Made by a program: the position numbers and the translations under genes. Shown here one piece after another: positions 17,467 to 25,686 of a stretch of DNA of 64,000 nt. Origin of the DNA: Paludibacterium purpuratum (GTDB lineage Bacteria; Pseudomonadota; Gammaproteobacteria; Burkholderiales; Chromobacteriaceae); assembly GCF_004363805.1 (NCBI RefSeq), contig NZ_SNZP01000004.1, positions 124,001 to 188,000 of the forward strand, given 5' to 3'. Under the pieces are notes generated by a model that saw nothing but the letters and a program-made list of their open reading frames with translations, was not told the origin of the DNA and ran no database searches. Each line of letters opens with the position of its first letter. Position 1 is the first letter of the stretch.

Positions 17467-20121
17467 TTATTCGCCTACGCGTTGGTGTTGTTGTGATTTG
17501 AATTCATCGAAATCGATGTTGCTCAGCTTGCCCCAACCATCGCCGTCCAGCGCCAGCGGAATTTCCTTACCGTCCTCGTTCTTCAACTTCAGGGGCTCGC
17601 CAGCAGGGGTGTTACCGTCTGCGTCTTCATAACGAATCTTCAAGTCCCCCTTCTGTCCGGTTTGTTTGAACGATTGCATCAGGCTGGTCGGCCCATCCAT
17701 ACTCTGTGACGTACCCTTGATACTGACCTTGCCCGGCGCATGCAGCTCGATCTTGCCGTCGGCGATGCGGATATATGCGCCGCCGCAGGTCAGCAGCACT
17801 TCCTTCTTGCCGTTGTACAACTGTTTGCCGTTGACCGAGGTGATCGTCAGGTTTTGTTCCGACGTCAGTTCCATCTCGCCGCTTTGCGCTTGCACCTGCA
17901 CTTTGCCCTTGCTGGCGATCAGCTTGAGGCTGACGGCCTCTTTCACCCCGGCGACGAACAGGCTAATGTTTTTGCCGACGTTGGCGAGCCAGCGACGGCC
18001 GGCCGTGTGGTTGACGTCGCGCTGGGCCACCAGATCGAGGTTGCTGCCGGCGGCCAGCGTTTGGCTTTGTTCCGTTAGGCTCGCGATACCGGCTGGGGCG
18101 CTCATGACCAGAATGGGTTGTTGGCCCTCGCCTTGGGCATTGGCGCCGGTGTTGGTACCGGTTTCCCAGGCCTTGGCGTGCTCATCCAGCGTTTTTTGCG
18201 GCTCGCTGTCGATGGTGTCGGCCAATTGTGCGGTGGCGGTGTCGCCCAGGCTTTGGCTCAAGGCGAGTGCGGCATCGAGTTGGCTTTGCGCGTGAGTGCG
18301 TGCCAGTTGATTGCCGGCAGCGCCTTGTTGCGCTTCGGTGGAAAGCAGCAGGCCGTGTGCGGCGCGGACGGTGCCGTGCTGGTCGGTTCGAAGTTCGAAG
18401 CCTTCGCCGCGCGGTTCGGCTTTGCCGTCCGCTCTTGGGTGGGCCAGGAAGCCCTGGTTGAGCTGCGTGGCGCCGTGCGTACTTGCCAACCGGGTGCGGA
18501 CTTGGTTCGGCGTGTCGTCGAACAGCAGTTCGTTGTGGCCGCTGCCCTGATGTTCTTTCGATTTAATCCCGGACAGCGTCTTGTTGCCCGGAAGTGCGCC
18601 GCTGGCGGAGAAGGTCGGCGGGTTATGGCTGCCGTTGTACAGCACGCCGGTCACCAGCGGGCGGTCGATGTCGCCTTCGATGAAGTCGATCAACACTTCC
18701 TGGCCGATACGCGGAATGAACTGGTGGCCCCAGGCGGCGCCGGCACTGGGCATGGCGACGCGTACCCAGCAACTGGAGCGTTCGTCGAAGTTGGCGCCGG
18801 CCTCGGGGTGTTCCTGGTTACGCGCCCAGTGGAATTGCACCTTGATACGGCCTTGTTCGTCGGTGTGCACTTCCTCGCCGGCCGGGCCGACCACCGTCGC
18901 GGTTTGCACGCCCAGTGCGGTCGGTTTGGCGTGTTCGGTGCCGCTATAGGCCGGTGACAACGGTAGCCCCCTGGGTTGGGCGTCGAATTGGGTTTGATAG
19001 GGGGTGCTATCGGCCGGAGAGGCGAGCAGGCGTTGCAGTTCGTCCGGCAGGTTGTTGCGCGCGCTGAAGGTTTGGCGGGTAACGATGAACTCGCGTTGCT
19101 CTGCCGGTAGACGGTCGTGGGTAGGGTGATCGTCGAGCCGGAACCAGTGCCCGGCGTGCAGCCCGCGCGCGGTGCCGCTGCCTTGGAAACCCTGCGCGGC
19201 CAGGTCGTGTGCTTGCTGGCGCAATTGGGCATAACGGGTCAGGCCATCGGCATCTGCGGCGTAGTACAGCGACTGTGGATCGTAACTTTCCAAGGATCGC
19301 TCGGCCGGCTGGTCGGGGCGCTGGCTGCTGTCCATGGCCTGGCCGGTCTGCACCGCTTTGTAGTCGAAGCTGGCCAAACTCACTTGGCGGGTGCCGAGGT
19401 TCTGGCGTGCCTGCCATTCGGTCAGGCTGTCTTCGCTTTCGGTGGCATCGGCGCGCTGAAAACGCACGCGCTGTTGCGCCGACTGCGGCAGGGAATACGG
19501 GTCGTCGAATACCGTCAGTTGAATGTGGTCGTCGACGGTATGGAAGCGCCAGCCCAAGCCTTCTTCAGCCAGCAAGCGGGTCAAGAACGCCAGATCGCTT
19601 TCGCGGTACTGGACTGTATAGCTACGAGGTGCGGCGGGGCGAGTCAGATCAAAGGCCAGCGTCTGCAGCCGGGCGAACACCGGGTTGTTGGCCTGATGTT
19701 CGGCGATGACCTGCTTGACGATGTCCGGTACCGATAGATCTTGGAAAACCCGGCTGGTGCTTCGGTGGCGCAGCAGCGCGAACGGCGGCTCTAACGTCAG
19801 CCGGTAGCGGCTAAAACCGCCGTCACTGCCGAGCGCTTGCGCCTGGGTTACCACCCCGGCACGCACTACCTCTTCGCCGTTTTGATCCTGAATGGCCAAT
19901 TTCGCCGACTGACCGAGCAAGTCCCTCAACGCCAGCTTGGCGTCGGGCGACAGGCAGTCGACGCTATAGCGATAGTTGTCAGAGACGGCTTCTTCTCCGT
20001 CGACGCTTTGCGGTAGGAGGACACCGTCCCATTGGCCGTCTTGGCCAATGTCCAAGGTCATCAGACGTTGCTTCTGGTCGAAGGCGGAGGCAAAGGCGGC
20101 GAGGAGGTCGGTCAGGGGCAT
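17467..20121 (-). CDS. vgrG: Type VI secretion spike protein VgrG
   Basis: 884-aa VgrG, the trimeric tip of the T6SS tube. The N-terminal gp27/gp5-like part includes YTVQYRESDLAFLTRLLAEEGLGWRF. The OB-fold region has HTDEQGRIKVQFHWAR and SSCWVRVAMPSAGAAWGHQFIPRIGQEVLIDFIEGDIDRPLVTG. The DUF2345 beta-helix extension is at about 640-790. A C-terminal extension (LKIRYEDADGNTPAGEPLKLKNEDGKEI) probably docks the cargo. It is the first gene of the five-gene module. No other T6SS structural genes are in the window, so this is an orphan vgrG island. Confidence 0.95.
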   Translation of the reverse strand: MPLTDLLAAFASAFDQKQRLMTLDIGQDGQWDGVLLPQSVDGEEAVSDNYRYSVDCLSPDAKLALRDLLGQSAKLAIQDQNGEEVVRAGVVTQAQALGSDGGFSRYRLTLEPPFALLRHRSTSRVFQDLSVPDIVKQVIAEHQANNPVFARLQTLAFDLTRPAAPRSYTVQYRESDLAFLTRLLAEEGLGWRFHTVDDHIQLTVFDDPYSLPQSAQQRVRFQRADATESEDSLTEWQARQNLGTRQVSLASFDYKAVQTGQAMDSSQRPDQPAERSLESYDPQSLYYAADADGLTRYAQLRQQAHDLAAQGFQGSGTARGLHAGHWFRLDDHPTHDRLPAEQREFIVTRQTFSARNNLPDELQRLLASPADSTPYQTQFDAQPRGLPLSPAYSGTEHAKPTALGVQTATVVGPAGEEVHTDEQGRIKVQFHWARNQEHPEAGANFDERSSCWVRVAMPSAGAAWGHQFIPRIGQEVLIDFIEGDIDRPLVTGVLYNGSHNPPTFSASGALPGNKTLSGIKSKEHQGSGHNELLFDDTPNQVRTRLASTHGATQLNQGFLAHPRADGKAEPRGEGFELRTDQHGTVRAAHGLLLSTEAQQGAAGNQLARTHAQSQLDAALALSQSLGDTATAQLADTIDSEPQKTLDEHAKAWETGTNTGANAQGEGQQPILVMSAPAGIASLTEQSQTLAAGSNLDLVAQRDVNHTAGRRWLANVGKNISLFVAGVKEAVSLKLIASKGKVQVQAQSGEMELTSEQNLTITSVNGKQLYNGKKEVLLTCGGAYIRIADGKIELHAPGKVSIKGTSQSMDGPTSLMQSFKQTGQKGDLKIRYEDADGNTPAGEPLKLKNEDGKEIPLALDGDGWGKLSNIDFDEFKSQQHQRVGE

Positions 20122-20290
20122 GGGCGGTTCAGACAGTCTGCTAAATGATAAATGATTATTTAAGATGTGCTAGCAAACTATAAACGATAGTCGGATGACG
20201 GACAATGAGACCTGTCTGAAAGTACAGGTATTGGGCATCGGTCGGTGCTAAGAGCGAACACGCAATGTGCCAATGCGGCATCACTGGGCA

Positions 20291-21295
20291 TTACCTCGTT
20301 TTTCCTGTTATCGATTGGATATCGTCATGCGTCGGCCGGGTTGAGAAACGCGCCTCGCGGGCATCCAGTTCCCGGCCATCCACCTGGCACAGCAAGCCGT
20401 AAAGCGCCGGGCGGCGACCGCGCAGCCAGCGTTGCCCGGTGCTCATGTTCACCAGGCTGAAGTCCAGCTCAGCCGTCACCATATCATCTTGCGCGGCCCA
20501 GGTTTCCGCCAGGATGCGCCCGTAGGGGTCGAGGATCATGGCGTTGCCCGTGCGCACTTCGTCTTCGTCTTGGCCGACACCGTTGCTGAAGACCACGAAG
20601 ACGCCGTTATCATGCGCACGGGCTGGTAGCCAGCGCATCAGCCACTCCCGACCATTCGGCCCTTTGAAGGCGGCCTCGATGGCTTCGGGATCTTCATGTC
20701 TACGCTGCCATAGCGTCAGCGGGATCGGTTTCATACCATGCGGAGAACGGGAGCAGGTGCCGCCGGTCTGGTGCGGGGCGATCAGCAGGGTGGCGCCCAA
20801 CAAGGCATTGGCACGGACGTTTTCCACCAGGTTGTTATCCCAGCAAATCAGGATGCCCGCCCGGATGCCCCACGGGGTCTCAAACACCGTGAAGCGGTCG
20901 CCGCTGTCGATACACGCATGTTCGAACGCATGCAGTTTGCGGTGGCAGTGCCGCGTGCCATCCGGCAGGCAGACCACATAACTGTTGAATAGCCGCCCAT
21001 CATCGGCGCGTTCGATGAACCCGGCCCCCACGCCAAGATGGTACTGCATGGCCAACTGCTGCAGCCGGTTGACCGATGGCCCATCCAGCGGTTCGGCCAG
21101 GGCTTCGACCTCGGCTGGCGGCAGTTTGGGTACATGCCAATAGCCGGTGATGCACATTTCCGGGCAAACCAATAACTGCACCCCACGCGCTGCTGCCGCG
21201 GCGGCAAAAGCGGCAATACGCGCCAGGTTATAAGACTTGTCGTTCGCGCGGTGTTGAAACTGGACGGCTGCAACCTTCAAGACAGGGGCGTTCAT
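20291..21295 (-). CDS. Nitrilase-family carbon-nitrogen hydrolase
   Basis: Cytoplasmic amidohydrolase or nitrilase of 334 aa. The catalytic triad is visible: Glu46 in LLVCPEMCITGY, Lys120 in HRKLHAFEH and Cys151 in AGILICWDNN. The substrate cannot be told. The start at 21295 (MNAPVLKVAAVQF) was preferred because GAAAGAGACGA precedes it and the family begins right there. Two upstream ATGs (21331, 21349) would add residues repeating MNAP and would run toward the regulator's binding site. It is divergent from a LysR-type gene that probably controls it. Confidence 0.88.
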   Translation of the reverse strand: MNAPVLKVAAVQFQHRANDKSYNLARIAAFAAAAAARGVQLLVCPEMCITGYWHVPKLPPAEVEALAEPLDGPSVNRLQQLAMQYHLGVGAGFIERADDGRLFNSYVVCLPDGTRHCHRKLHAFEHACIDSGDRFTVFETPWGIRAGILICWDNNLVENVRANALLGATLLIAPHQTGGTCSRSPHGMKPIPLTLWQRRHEDPEAIEAAFKGPNGREWLMRWLPARAHDNGVFVVFSNGVGQDEDEVRTGNAMILDPYGRILAETWAAQDDMVTAELDFSLVNMSTGQRWLRGRRPALYGLLCQVDGRELDAREARFSTRPTHDDIQSITGKTR

Positions 21296-21359
21296 TTCGT
21301 CTCTTTCGGCAATCATGATCGGAGCGTTCATTTCAAGCCGGTCGTGCATCGCTGTAAAA

Positions 21360-21380
21360 TGAATATCATTGCCACATTCA
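21360..21380. promoter_or_regulatory. LysR-type binding site
   Basis: Perfect inverted repeat TGAAT-N11-ATTCA, which fits the T-N11-A rule for LysR-type regulators. It lies 14 bp upstream of the LysR gene start and 65 bp upstream of the divergent hydrolase start. It probably serves autoregulation and control of the hydrolase. Confidence 0.7.
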
Positions 21381-21393
21381 ATAGAACTTCGGA

Positions 21394-22269
21394 ATGAATC
21401 TCCGCCTGCTACGCGCGTTTGTGACGTTGGCCGACCTGGGCCACTTCGGTCGTGCGGCCGATCTGCTGTGCATTACCCAGCCGACGCTCAGCAAGCAAAT
21501 GCGCCAGTTGGAATCCGAATTGGGGGCCCGGCTGTTTGAGCGAGGACGGCACGGCGCCCAGATCACGGCGGCGGGTACCGCATTGCTGCCCGATGCACGC
21601 CGGCTCTTGCAGGACGGCGAGTCTTTGCAGCAGCGCGCCCGCCTGACCCGGCAAGGCGCGTTCGGTACCTTACGACTGGGGTTCGGCCTGTCCACCTTGT
21701 CGCTGGCTACCCGTTTGGCGGCCTTGTTTCAGCAGCAGCACGCAGGTGTGCGAATGGCCATGGACGATTTCGCCTCGGCCGAACAGACCAGGCGCTTGCT
21801 GACCGGCGAGCTGGATGTCGGGTTCATCCGCTTGCCCAGCATGGCCAATCTGGAAACGTTACCGCTATTGGATGAACAACTGGCCCTGTGCCTGCCGCCA
21901 GACCACCCCTGGCAGACGGTGCCCGCCGAGGCCGATGCCTGGGCCGAGCTGAATTTCATTGCGCTGTCGCACAACCGCGGGCCGGGCCTGGCGGCGCAAA
22001 TCCGGCATTGGAGCGCCACCAGGCATTTTCAGCCGAGCGTGACGCAATTCGCGGACGATCTGCTCACGGTGCATGCCATGGTCAAGGCCGGACTCGGCGC
22101 CGCCTTGCTGCCTTGGCATGCGGCGCAACAGTTGCCGACAGGGGCGAAACTGATGGCCATCGACGACCCGGCGGCGCATTGGCAGATCGGGCTGGCTTGG
22201 CGGGCTCCGGTGGCATCGCCGCTGTTAGCGCGGTTCATCGAGTTCGTACGGGCGACAGAGAAGGCGTAG
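21394..22269 (+). CDS. LysR-family transcriptional regulator
   Basis: 291-aa LysR-type regulator. N-terminal winged helix: MNLRLLRAFVTLADLGHFGRAADLLCITQPTLSKQMRQLESELGARLFERG. Residues 90-291 form the periplasmic-binding-like effector domain. It is divergent from the nitrilase-family gene with a perfect TGAAT-N11-ATTCA palindrome between the two starts, so control of that gene is likely. The inducer is unknown, probably related to the hydrolase substrate. Confidence 0.93.
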   Translation: MNLRLLRAFVTLADLGHFGRAADLLCITQPTLSKQMRQLESELGARLFERGRHGAQITAAGTALLPDARRLLQDGESLQQRARLTRQGAFGTLRLGFGLSTLSLATRLAALFQQQHAGVRMAMDDFASAEQTRRLLTGELDVGFIRLPSMANLETLPLLDEQLALCLPPDHPWQTVPAEADAWAELNFIALSHNRGPGLAAQIRHWSATRHFQPSVTQFADDLLTVHAMVKAGLGAALLPWHAAQQLPTGAKLMAIDDPAAHWQIGLAWRAPVASPLLARFIEFVRATEKA

Positions 22270-22363
22270 CGTGCGTTCGCGAAGCAACGCACGACCTTGG
22301 CATTCTCGCCCAAAAATCGGAGCTAAGCGGCGAGGACGCTATGCACTAAGCTGCGTCAAAGCA

Positions 22364-22387
22364 AACGGGCCGATGCATCGGCCCGTT
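22364..22387 (-). terminator. Rho-independent terminator (perfect 24-bp palindrome)
   Basis: Arms AACGGGCCGATG and CATCGGCCCGTT form a perfect palindrome. On the minus strand it is followed by TTGCTTTG, and it lies 22 bp past the stop of the 22410 gene. It may also stop read-through from the LysR gene. Confidence 0.7.
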
Positions 22388-22409
22388 CCAAACGCCTCAG
22401 ACAGCAAGC

Positions 22410-22796
22410 CTAGCCGCCGCTTTTGAGCTTGCGGTAGTCTGCCAACACCCCATCCGCCAACTGCCAAGCCTGGCGCAACGCTTCGCCGAGCTTGTCGTCG
22501 GTGAAGGCCAGACTCGGATCCTGCGCTTGCAAGGCGCGTAGCGCGCACTGACACACCTCGACACATTGGTTGAAATCGCCGGCACTGATCACCTTGCCGT
22601 GGCGGATCTTGCGATAGTGGATCGCGGTCATCGACAGGTATTGCTGCGTGCGCTCGGCCAGTATTTCACCCTGCTCGCGTTGCCATTGAAACAAGGTGTC
22701 CATCAGCGTGCGGCAGGCGTTTTCGGTGCGCTGCCAGCGCTTGCTCTCGTCTTGGCGTGCGGCTTTGGTTGGGGTGGTGGGTTTTTTGTTGGTCAT
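22410..22796 (-). CDS. Hypothetical protein
   Basis: 128-aa basic, mostly helical cytoplasmic protein beginning MTNKKPTTPTKAARQDESKRWQ. It has no membrane segment or signal. Motifs such as WQREQGEILAERTQQYLSMTAIHYRKIRHGKVISAGDF suggest a helical bundle, but I recognise no family. The start at 22796 was chosen because the frame upstream has no protein-like character, although no clear Shine-Dalgarno is visible. It stands alone and has its own terminator. Confidence 0.65.
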   Translation of the reverse strand: MTNKKPTTPTKAARQDESKRWQRTENACRTLMDTLFQWQREQGEILAERTQQYLSMTAIHYRKIRHGKVISAGDFNQCVEVCQCALRALQAQDPSLAFTDDKLGEALRQAWQLADGVLADYRKLKSGG

Positions 22797-23202
22797 GTGG
22801 GTGGGGATACTGTGGTGGTAGGGGGATTTTACATGAGGAACCGCCACCCATCCCATTGGCGGCTTTTCACCTTGTGCTAACGCTGACCCTAGTCCGAAAA
22901 TCCCTAGCACCTCACCTGAGGTCGTTTTCCAGGAATGAATTGAATCACCCCGCGTTTTGTAGTCACAGTGACGTCTGCTTCCCCTCAAAATCGGTTGTTT
23001 GGGTCGGGAGCGTCGAATGGCTACTTCGGCCAAAGCGGTCTGTCAGCATGGTGGAACGTAACGACCGGTTTACACCGAACTTCGGACACGTCCCCTGCTG
23101 GGCTGTTCAATTCAGGCTGACCATCACATTAAGCCGATCACCTCACACCTCTTAGGGACCTCTTTAAGCAATCCTGAAAGGTTCGTTTCAAGCGATGTGA
23201 TC
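22797..23202. other. Intergenic region at left edge of R-M island
   Basis: About 400 bp without a supported gene. It includes an inverted repeat ACCTCA-CC-TGAGGT near 22909-22923. GC content falls toward the R-M genes. No transposon end or tRNA fragment was found here, so the left border of the island is not defined. Confidence 0.4.
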
Positions 23203-23231
23203 TTGACAGTATCTTCGCGTGTGTCAACAAT
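23203..23231 (+). promoter_or_regulatory. Promoter of the R-M operon
   Basis: A perfect -35 TTGACA (23203-23208) and a -10-like AACAAT (23226-23231) lie 17 bp apart, 32 bp upstream of the RHH gene. TTGACA is also one arm of an inverted repeat with TGTCAA at 23222-23227. Confidence 0.6.
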
Positions 23232-23241
23232 GAACACATTG
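23228..23241. promoter_or_regulatory. Candidate operator for the RHH protein
   Basis: Perfect inverted repeat CAATG-AACA-CATTG overlapping the -10 element. Its position would block transcription. Short palindromes at promoters are typical targets of ribbon-helix-helix autoregulators, and such a gene follows directly. Confidence 0.5.
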
Positions 23242-23263
23242 CACATCCAGCGGGTTTTTTGCC

Positions 23264-23491
23264 ATGAGTGAAGACATTGGTCTGCGCATCCGCGTGGATG
23301 ATAAACTGCGGCACGAATTTATCGAGATTTGTAAGGCGCGAGATACCACGGCGGCTCAAGTTCTCCGTGCATTCATGAGATCGTATGTCGAAGAGCATGG
23401 AGAAAGAATTCGACAACCTAGGCTCTTTGAAGCCCCCTCCTCTCTGGACTCAGTGATTCGCGAGCCGACTAATGCTGAAAATAATAGATGA
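23264..23491 (+). CDS. Ribbon-helix-helix protein, possible R-M controller
   Basis: 75-aa protein. Residues 5-48 (IGLRIRVDDKLRHEFIEICKARDTTAAQVLRAFMRSYVEEHG) have the beta-strand/helix/helix pattern of a CopG/Arc-like DNA-binding domain. The tail is Pro/Asn-rich. The stop overlaps the methyltransferase ATG (ATGA), so the two are coupled. R-M systems usually use a helix-turn-helix C-protein; an RHH protein in that place is unusual. Its role as controller of the operon is inferred from position and the palindromes on the promoter. The plain alternative is an antitoxin-like orphan. Confidence 0.75.
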   Translation: MSEDIGLRIRVDDKLRHEFIEICKARDTTAAQVLRAFMRSYVEEHGERIRQPRLFEAPSSLDSVIREPTNAENNR

Positions 23492-25686
23492 AAAAGCTCA
23501 CGACAATTTCGCTGTTCGCTGGTGGTGGCGGACTAACCCTTGGTATCGGCAAAGCTGGTTTCGAAACGTTGTTCGCGACGGATTTGGAGCCCTCTTCAGC
23601 AGCAACCTTTGGCATCAATCTTCCTAAAGTCCCTTTCTATCAAGGTGACGTACGGCGCTTAAGCAGAGATTTGCTTGAAAAAAATATTGGCAATAGGAAA
23701 GTCGATTTGGTTGTTGGAGGACCTCCTTGCCAAGGCTTTTCAACTCTAGGCGACCAAAACCCCGCGGATCCAAGAAATGGACTTTTCTGGTGCTTTGCGA
23801 GGGTGGTGGAATGGCTTGCCCCTCCGTGCTTCTTGATGGAAAACGTTAATTATCTCCGTACCCAATATGGCGGGCGGTATGAGCGCGAGATCGTCGAAGC
23901 CTTTGAGCGCTTGGGTTATCACGTTTGGGTGACAACGCTTAACGCTGCAGACTTCGGTGTCCCGCAAGTCCGAAAAAGAGTTTTCTTCTTTGGCTCCAAG
24001 TTAGAGTTCCCATTTAAATGGCCTACTCCAACTCACGGTACTTCTGAGACACCGTACGAAACTGTTTGGCAAGCAATTGGTGATTTGAGTCATGGGGCCA
24101 CCGAGATCCAGAATCATTCGTTTCTACGCCACGGGGACACCGTTGTCGCAAGGTACCGCTTGATTCCTGAGGGGGGGCGAATGCCGCCTCCGGCGGAGCT
24201 ACCTGAGGAAATCCGCCGCAAAAATTTCGGAAATACATACAAGCGACTACACCGTCATCGGCCGTCGCTTACGCTTGTTCCCGGAAACAACGCATTTCCT
24301 GTGCACCCTATAGAGCATCGCAGCCTGTCTCCTCGTGAGGCAGCCCGTTTACAGACTTTTCCGGACCACTACGTGTTTCAGGGCTCTCGCGCTGAACAGT
24401 GCAAACTTGTTGGCAACGCGGTCCCGGTCTTGCTGGCTCAGCGACTGGGAGAGGCAATCAAGGCCCATATTGCGGGAGAAGTGCCTGCGTCCGAGGGCGA
24501 GCAACTGCAATCATCTATATCAAACGTACCAAGGAATACACGGACAGTGAAAACACAGCCGAAGGTAAAACCGACTGATGTAACGGCGGTGAGCTTCTTT
24601 ACCGGAATAGGCGGGCTCATGCTCGGGTTCCTTAACGCCGGAGTACGTGTTGCAGCGTCGTACGACATGAAAAACAGTGTCGAAAAGAACCTAAATCTCA
24701 ACTTCCCTAATGTCCAACATGTTCGAGCGGACGTCGCTGAGTTGTCCCTTGATGACGTTAAGGCGCAGTTGGCGGGTCAAAAAGTCGATATTGTTTTTGG
24801 AGGGCCCCCCTGCCAAGGATTTTCGATTTTCGGTAGACGGCGGTTCGTAAATACTCAAGACCACCGACCTGATCAGGACGAGCGGAATGAGCTTTCGCTG
24901 AAATACGTCGATTTGGCAATTGGTTTGGCACCGCGCGTAATTTTTTTGGAAAATGTGAAAGGGTTTACCTCAACACCTAGAGGCAACTCGAGCTATTTGG
25001 TGGAAATTGAAAGGCTTCTCCACGAGGCCGGGTACGAGCTTGAGTATCGTGTCGTGAATTGCGCAGATTATGGTATTCCGCAACTCAGAGAGCGCTTCAT
25101 ACTAGTAGCATGGGCTCAAGGTCTGAAATTTCAATGGCCAGAACCAAAACACTTTATGGCCCCAAAATCATGGCAAAAAGCCTACGTAACTGTTGGGGAT
25201 GTGCTCACCGATTTGATGGATACATCCACCCATAGCGCGGACTTCAGCCACGTTCCAATGGCACACAAGGAACTTGTGATTGAGCGATATAAGCTAATCC
25301 CGGAGGGTGGAAGGCTTCCTGAAAGCGGTCTGCCTGAACACCTGAAGAAAGGCTATCGAACCGACGAAGTCAAAAATTTCAGCCATGTTTACAAGCGTTT
25401 GTCTATGAGCGCGCCCGCAACAACAATGGTTCCAGGGCATAATGCTTTCCCTGTACACCCTATTCTTCACCGGACGTTGACTGTGCGAGAGGCTGCACGG
25501 ATTCAAACATTTCCAGATTGGATGCGGTTTGTAGGTACGCGGCAGCAGCAATGTACCCTTGTTGGTAACGCAGTACCTCCTTTGCTTGCTGAGATATTCG
25601 CAAATAACATTGTGAAAACCATCAAGGGAAACTTCGATTCTGAAGGTTATAAGCGAGACGTATACGATCTAGCGACTGCAAAATGA
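23488..25686 (+). CDS. Fused double DNA (cytosine-5) methyltransferase
   Basis: 732-aa protein made of two complete C5-methyltransferases in tandem. Half 1 (about 1-340): motif I SLFAGGGGLTLG, motif IV GGPPCQGFS with catalytic Cys81, motif VI MENV (Glu118), motif VIII QVRKR, and motifs IX/X near REAARLQTFPD and LVGNAVP. Half 2 (about 363-720): SFFTGIGGLMLG, GGPPCQGFS (Cys442), LENV (Glu488), QLRER, REAARIQTFPD, LVGNAVP. The halves share RYxLIPEGGR and VPGxNAFPVHPIxHR, so they arose by duplication. Each has its own short target-recognition region. The expected role is to methylate the two strands of an asymmetric site and protect it from the downstream nuclease. Confidence 0.93.
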   Translation: MKKLTTISLFAGGGGLTLGIGKAGFETLFATDLEPSSAATFGINLPKVPFYQGDVRRLSRDLLEKNIGNRKVDLVVGGPPCQGFSTLGDQNPADPRNGLFWCFARVVEWLAPPCFLMENVNYLRTQYGGRYEREIVEAFERLGYHVWVTTLNAADFGVPQVRKRVFFFGSKLEFPFKWPTPTHGTSETPYETVWQAIGDLSHGATEIQNHSFLRHGDTVVARYRLIPEGGRMPPPAELPEEIRRKNFGNTYKRLHRHRPSLTLVPGNNAFPVHPIEHRSLSPREAARLQTFPDHYVFQGSRAEQCKLVGNAVPVLLAQRLGEAIKAHIAGEVPASEGEQLQSSISNVPRNTRTVKTQPKVKPTDVTAVSFFTGIGGLMLGFLNAGVRVAASYDMKNSVEKNLNLNFPNVQHVRADVAELSLDDVKAQLAGQKVDIVFGGPPCQGFSIFGRRRFVNTQDHRPDQDERNELSLKYVDLAIGLAPRVIFLENVKGFTSTPRGNSSYLVEIERLLHEAGYELEYRVVNCADYGIPQLRERFILVAWAQGLKFQWPEPKHFMAPKSWQKAYVTVGDVLTDLMDTSTHSADFSHVPMAHKELVIERYKLIPEGGRLPESGLPEHLKKGYRTDEVKNFSHVYKRLSMSAPATTMVPGHNAFPVHPILHRTLTVREAARIQTFPDWMRFVGTRQQQCTLVGNAVPPLLAEIFANNIVKTIKGNFDSEGYKRDVYDLATAK

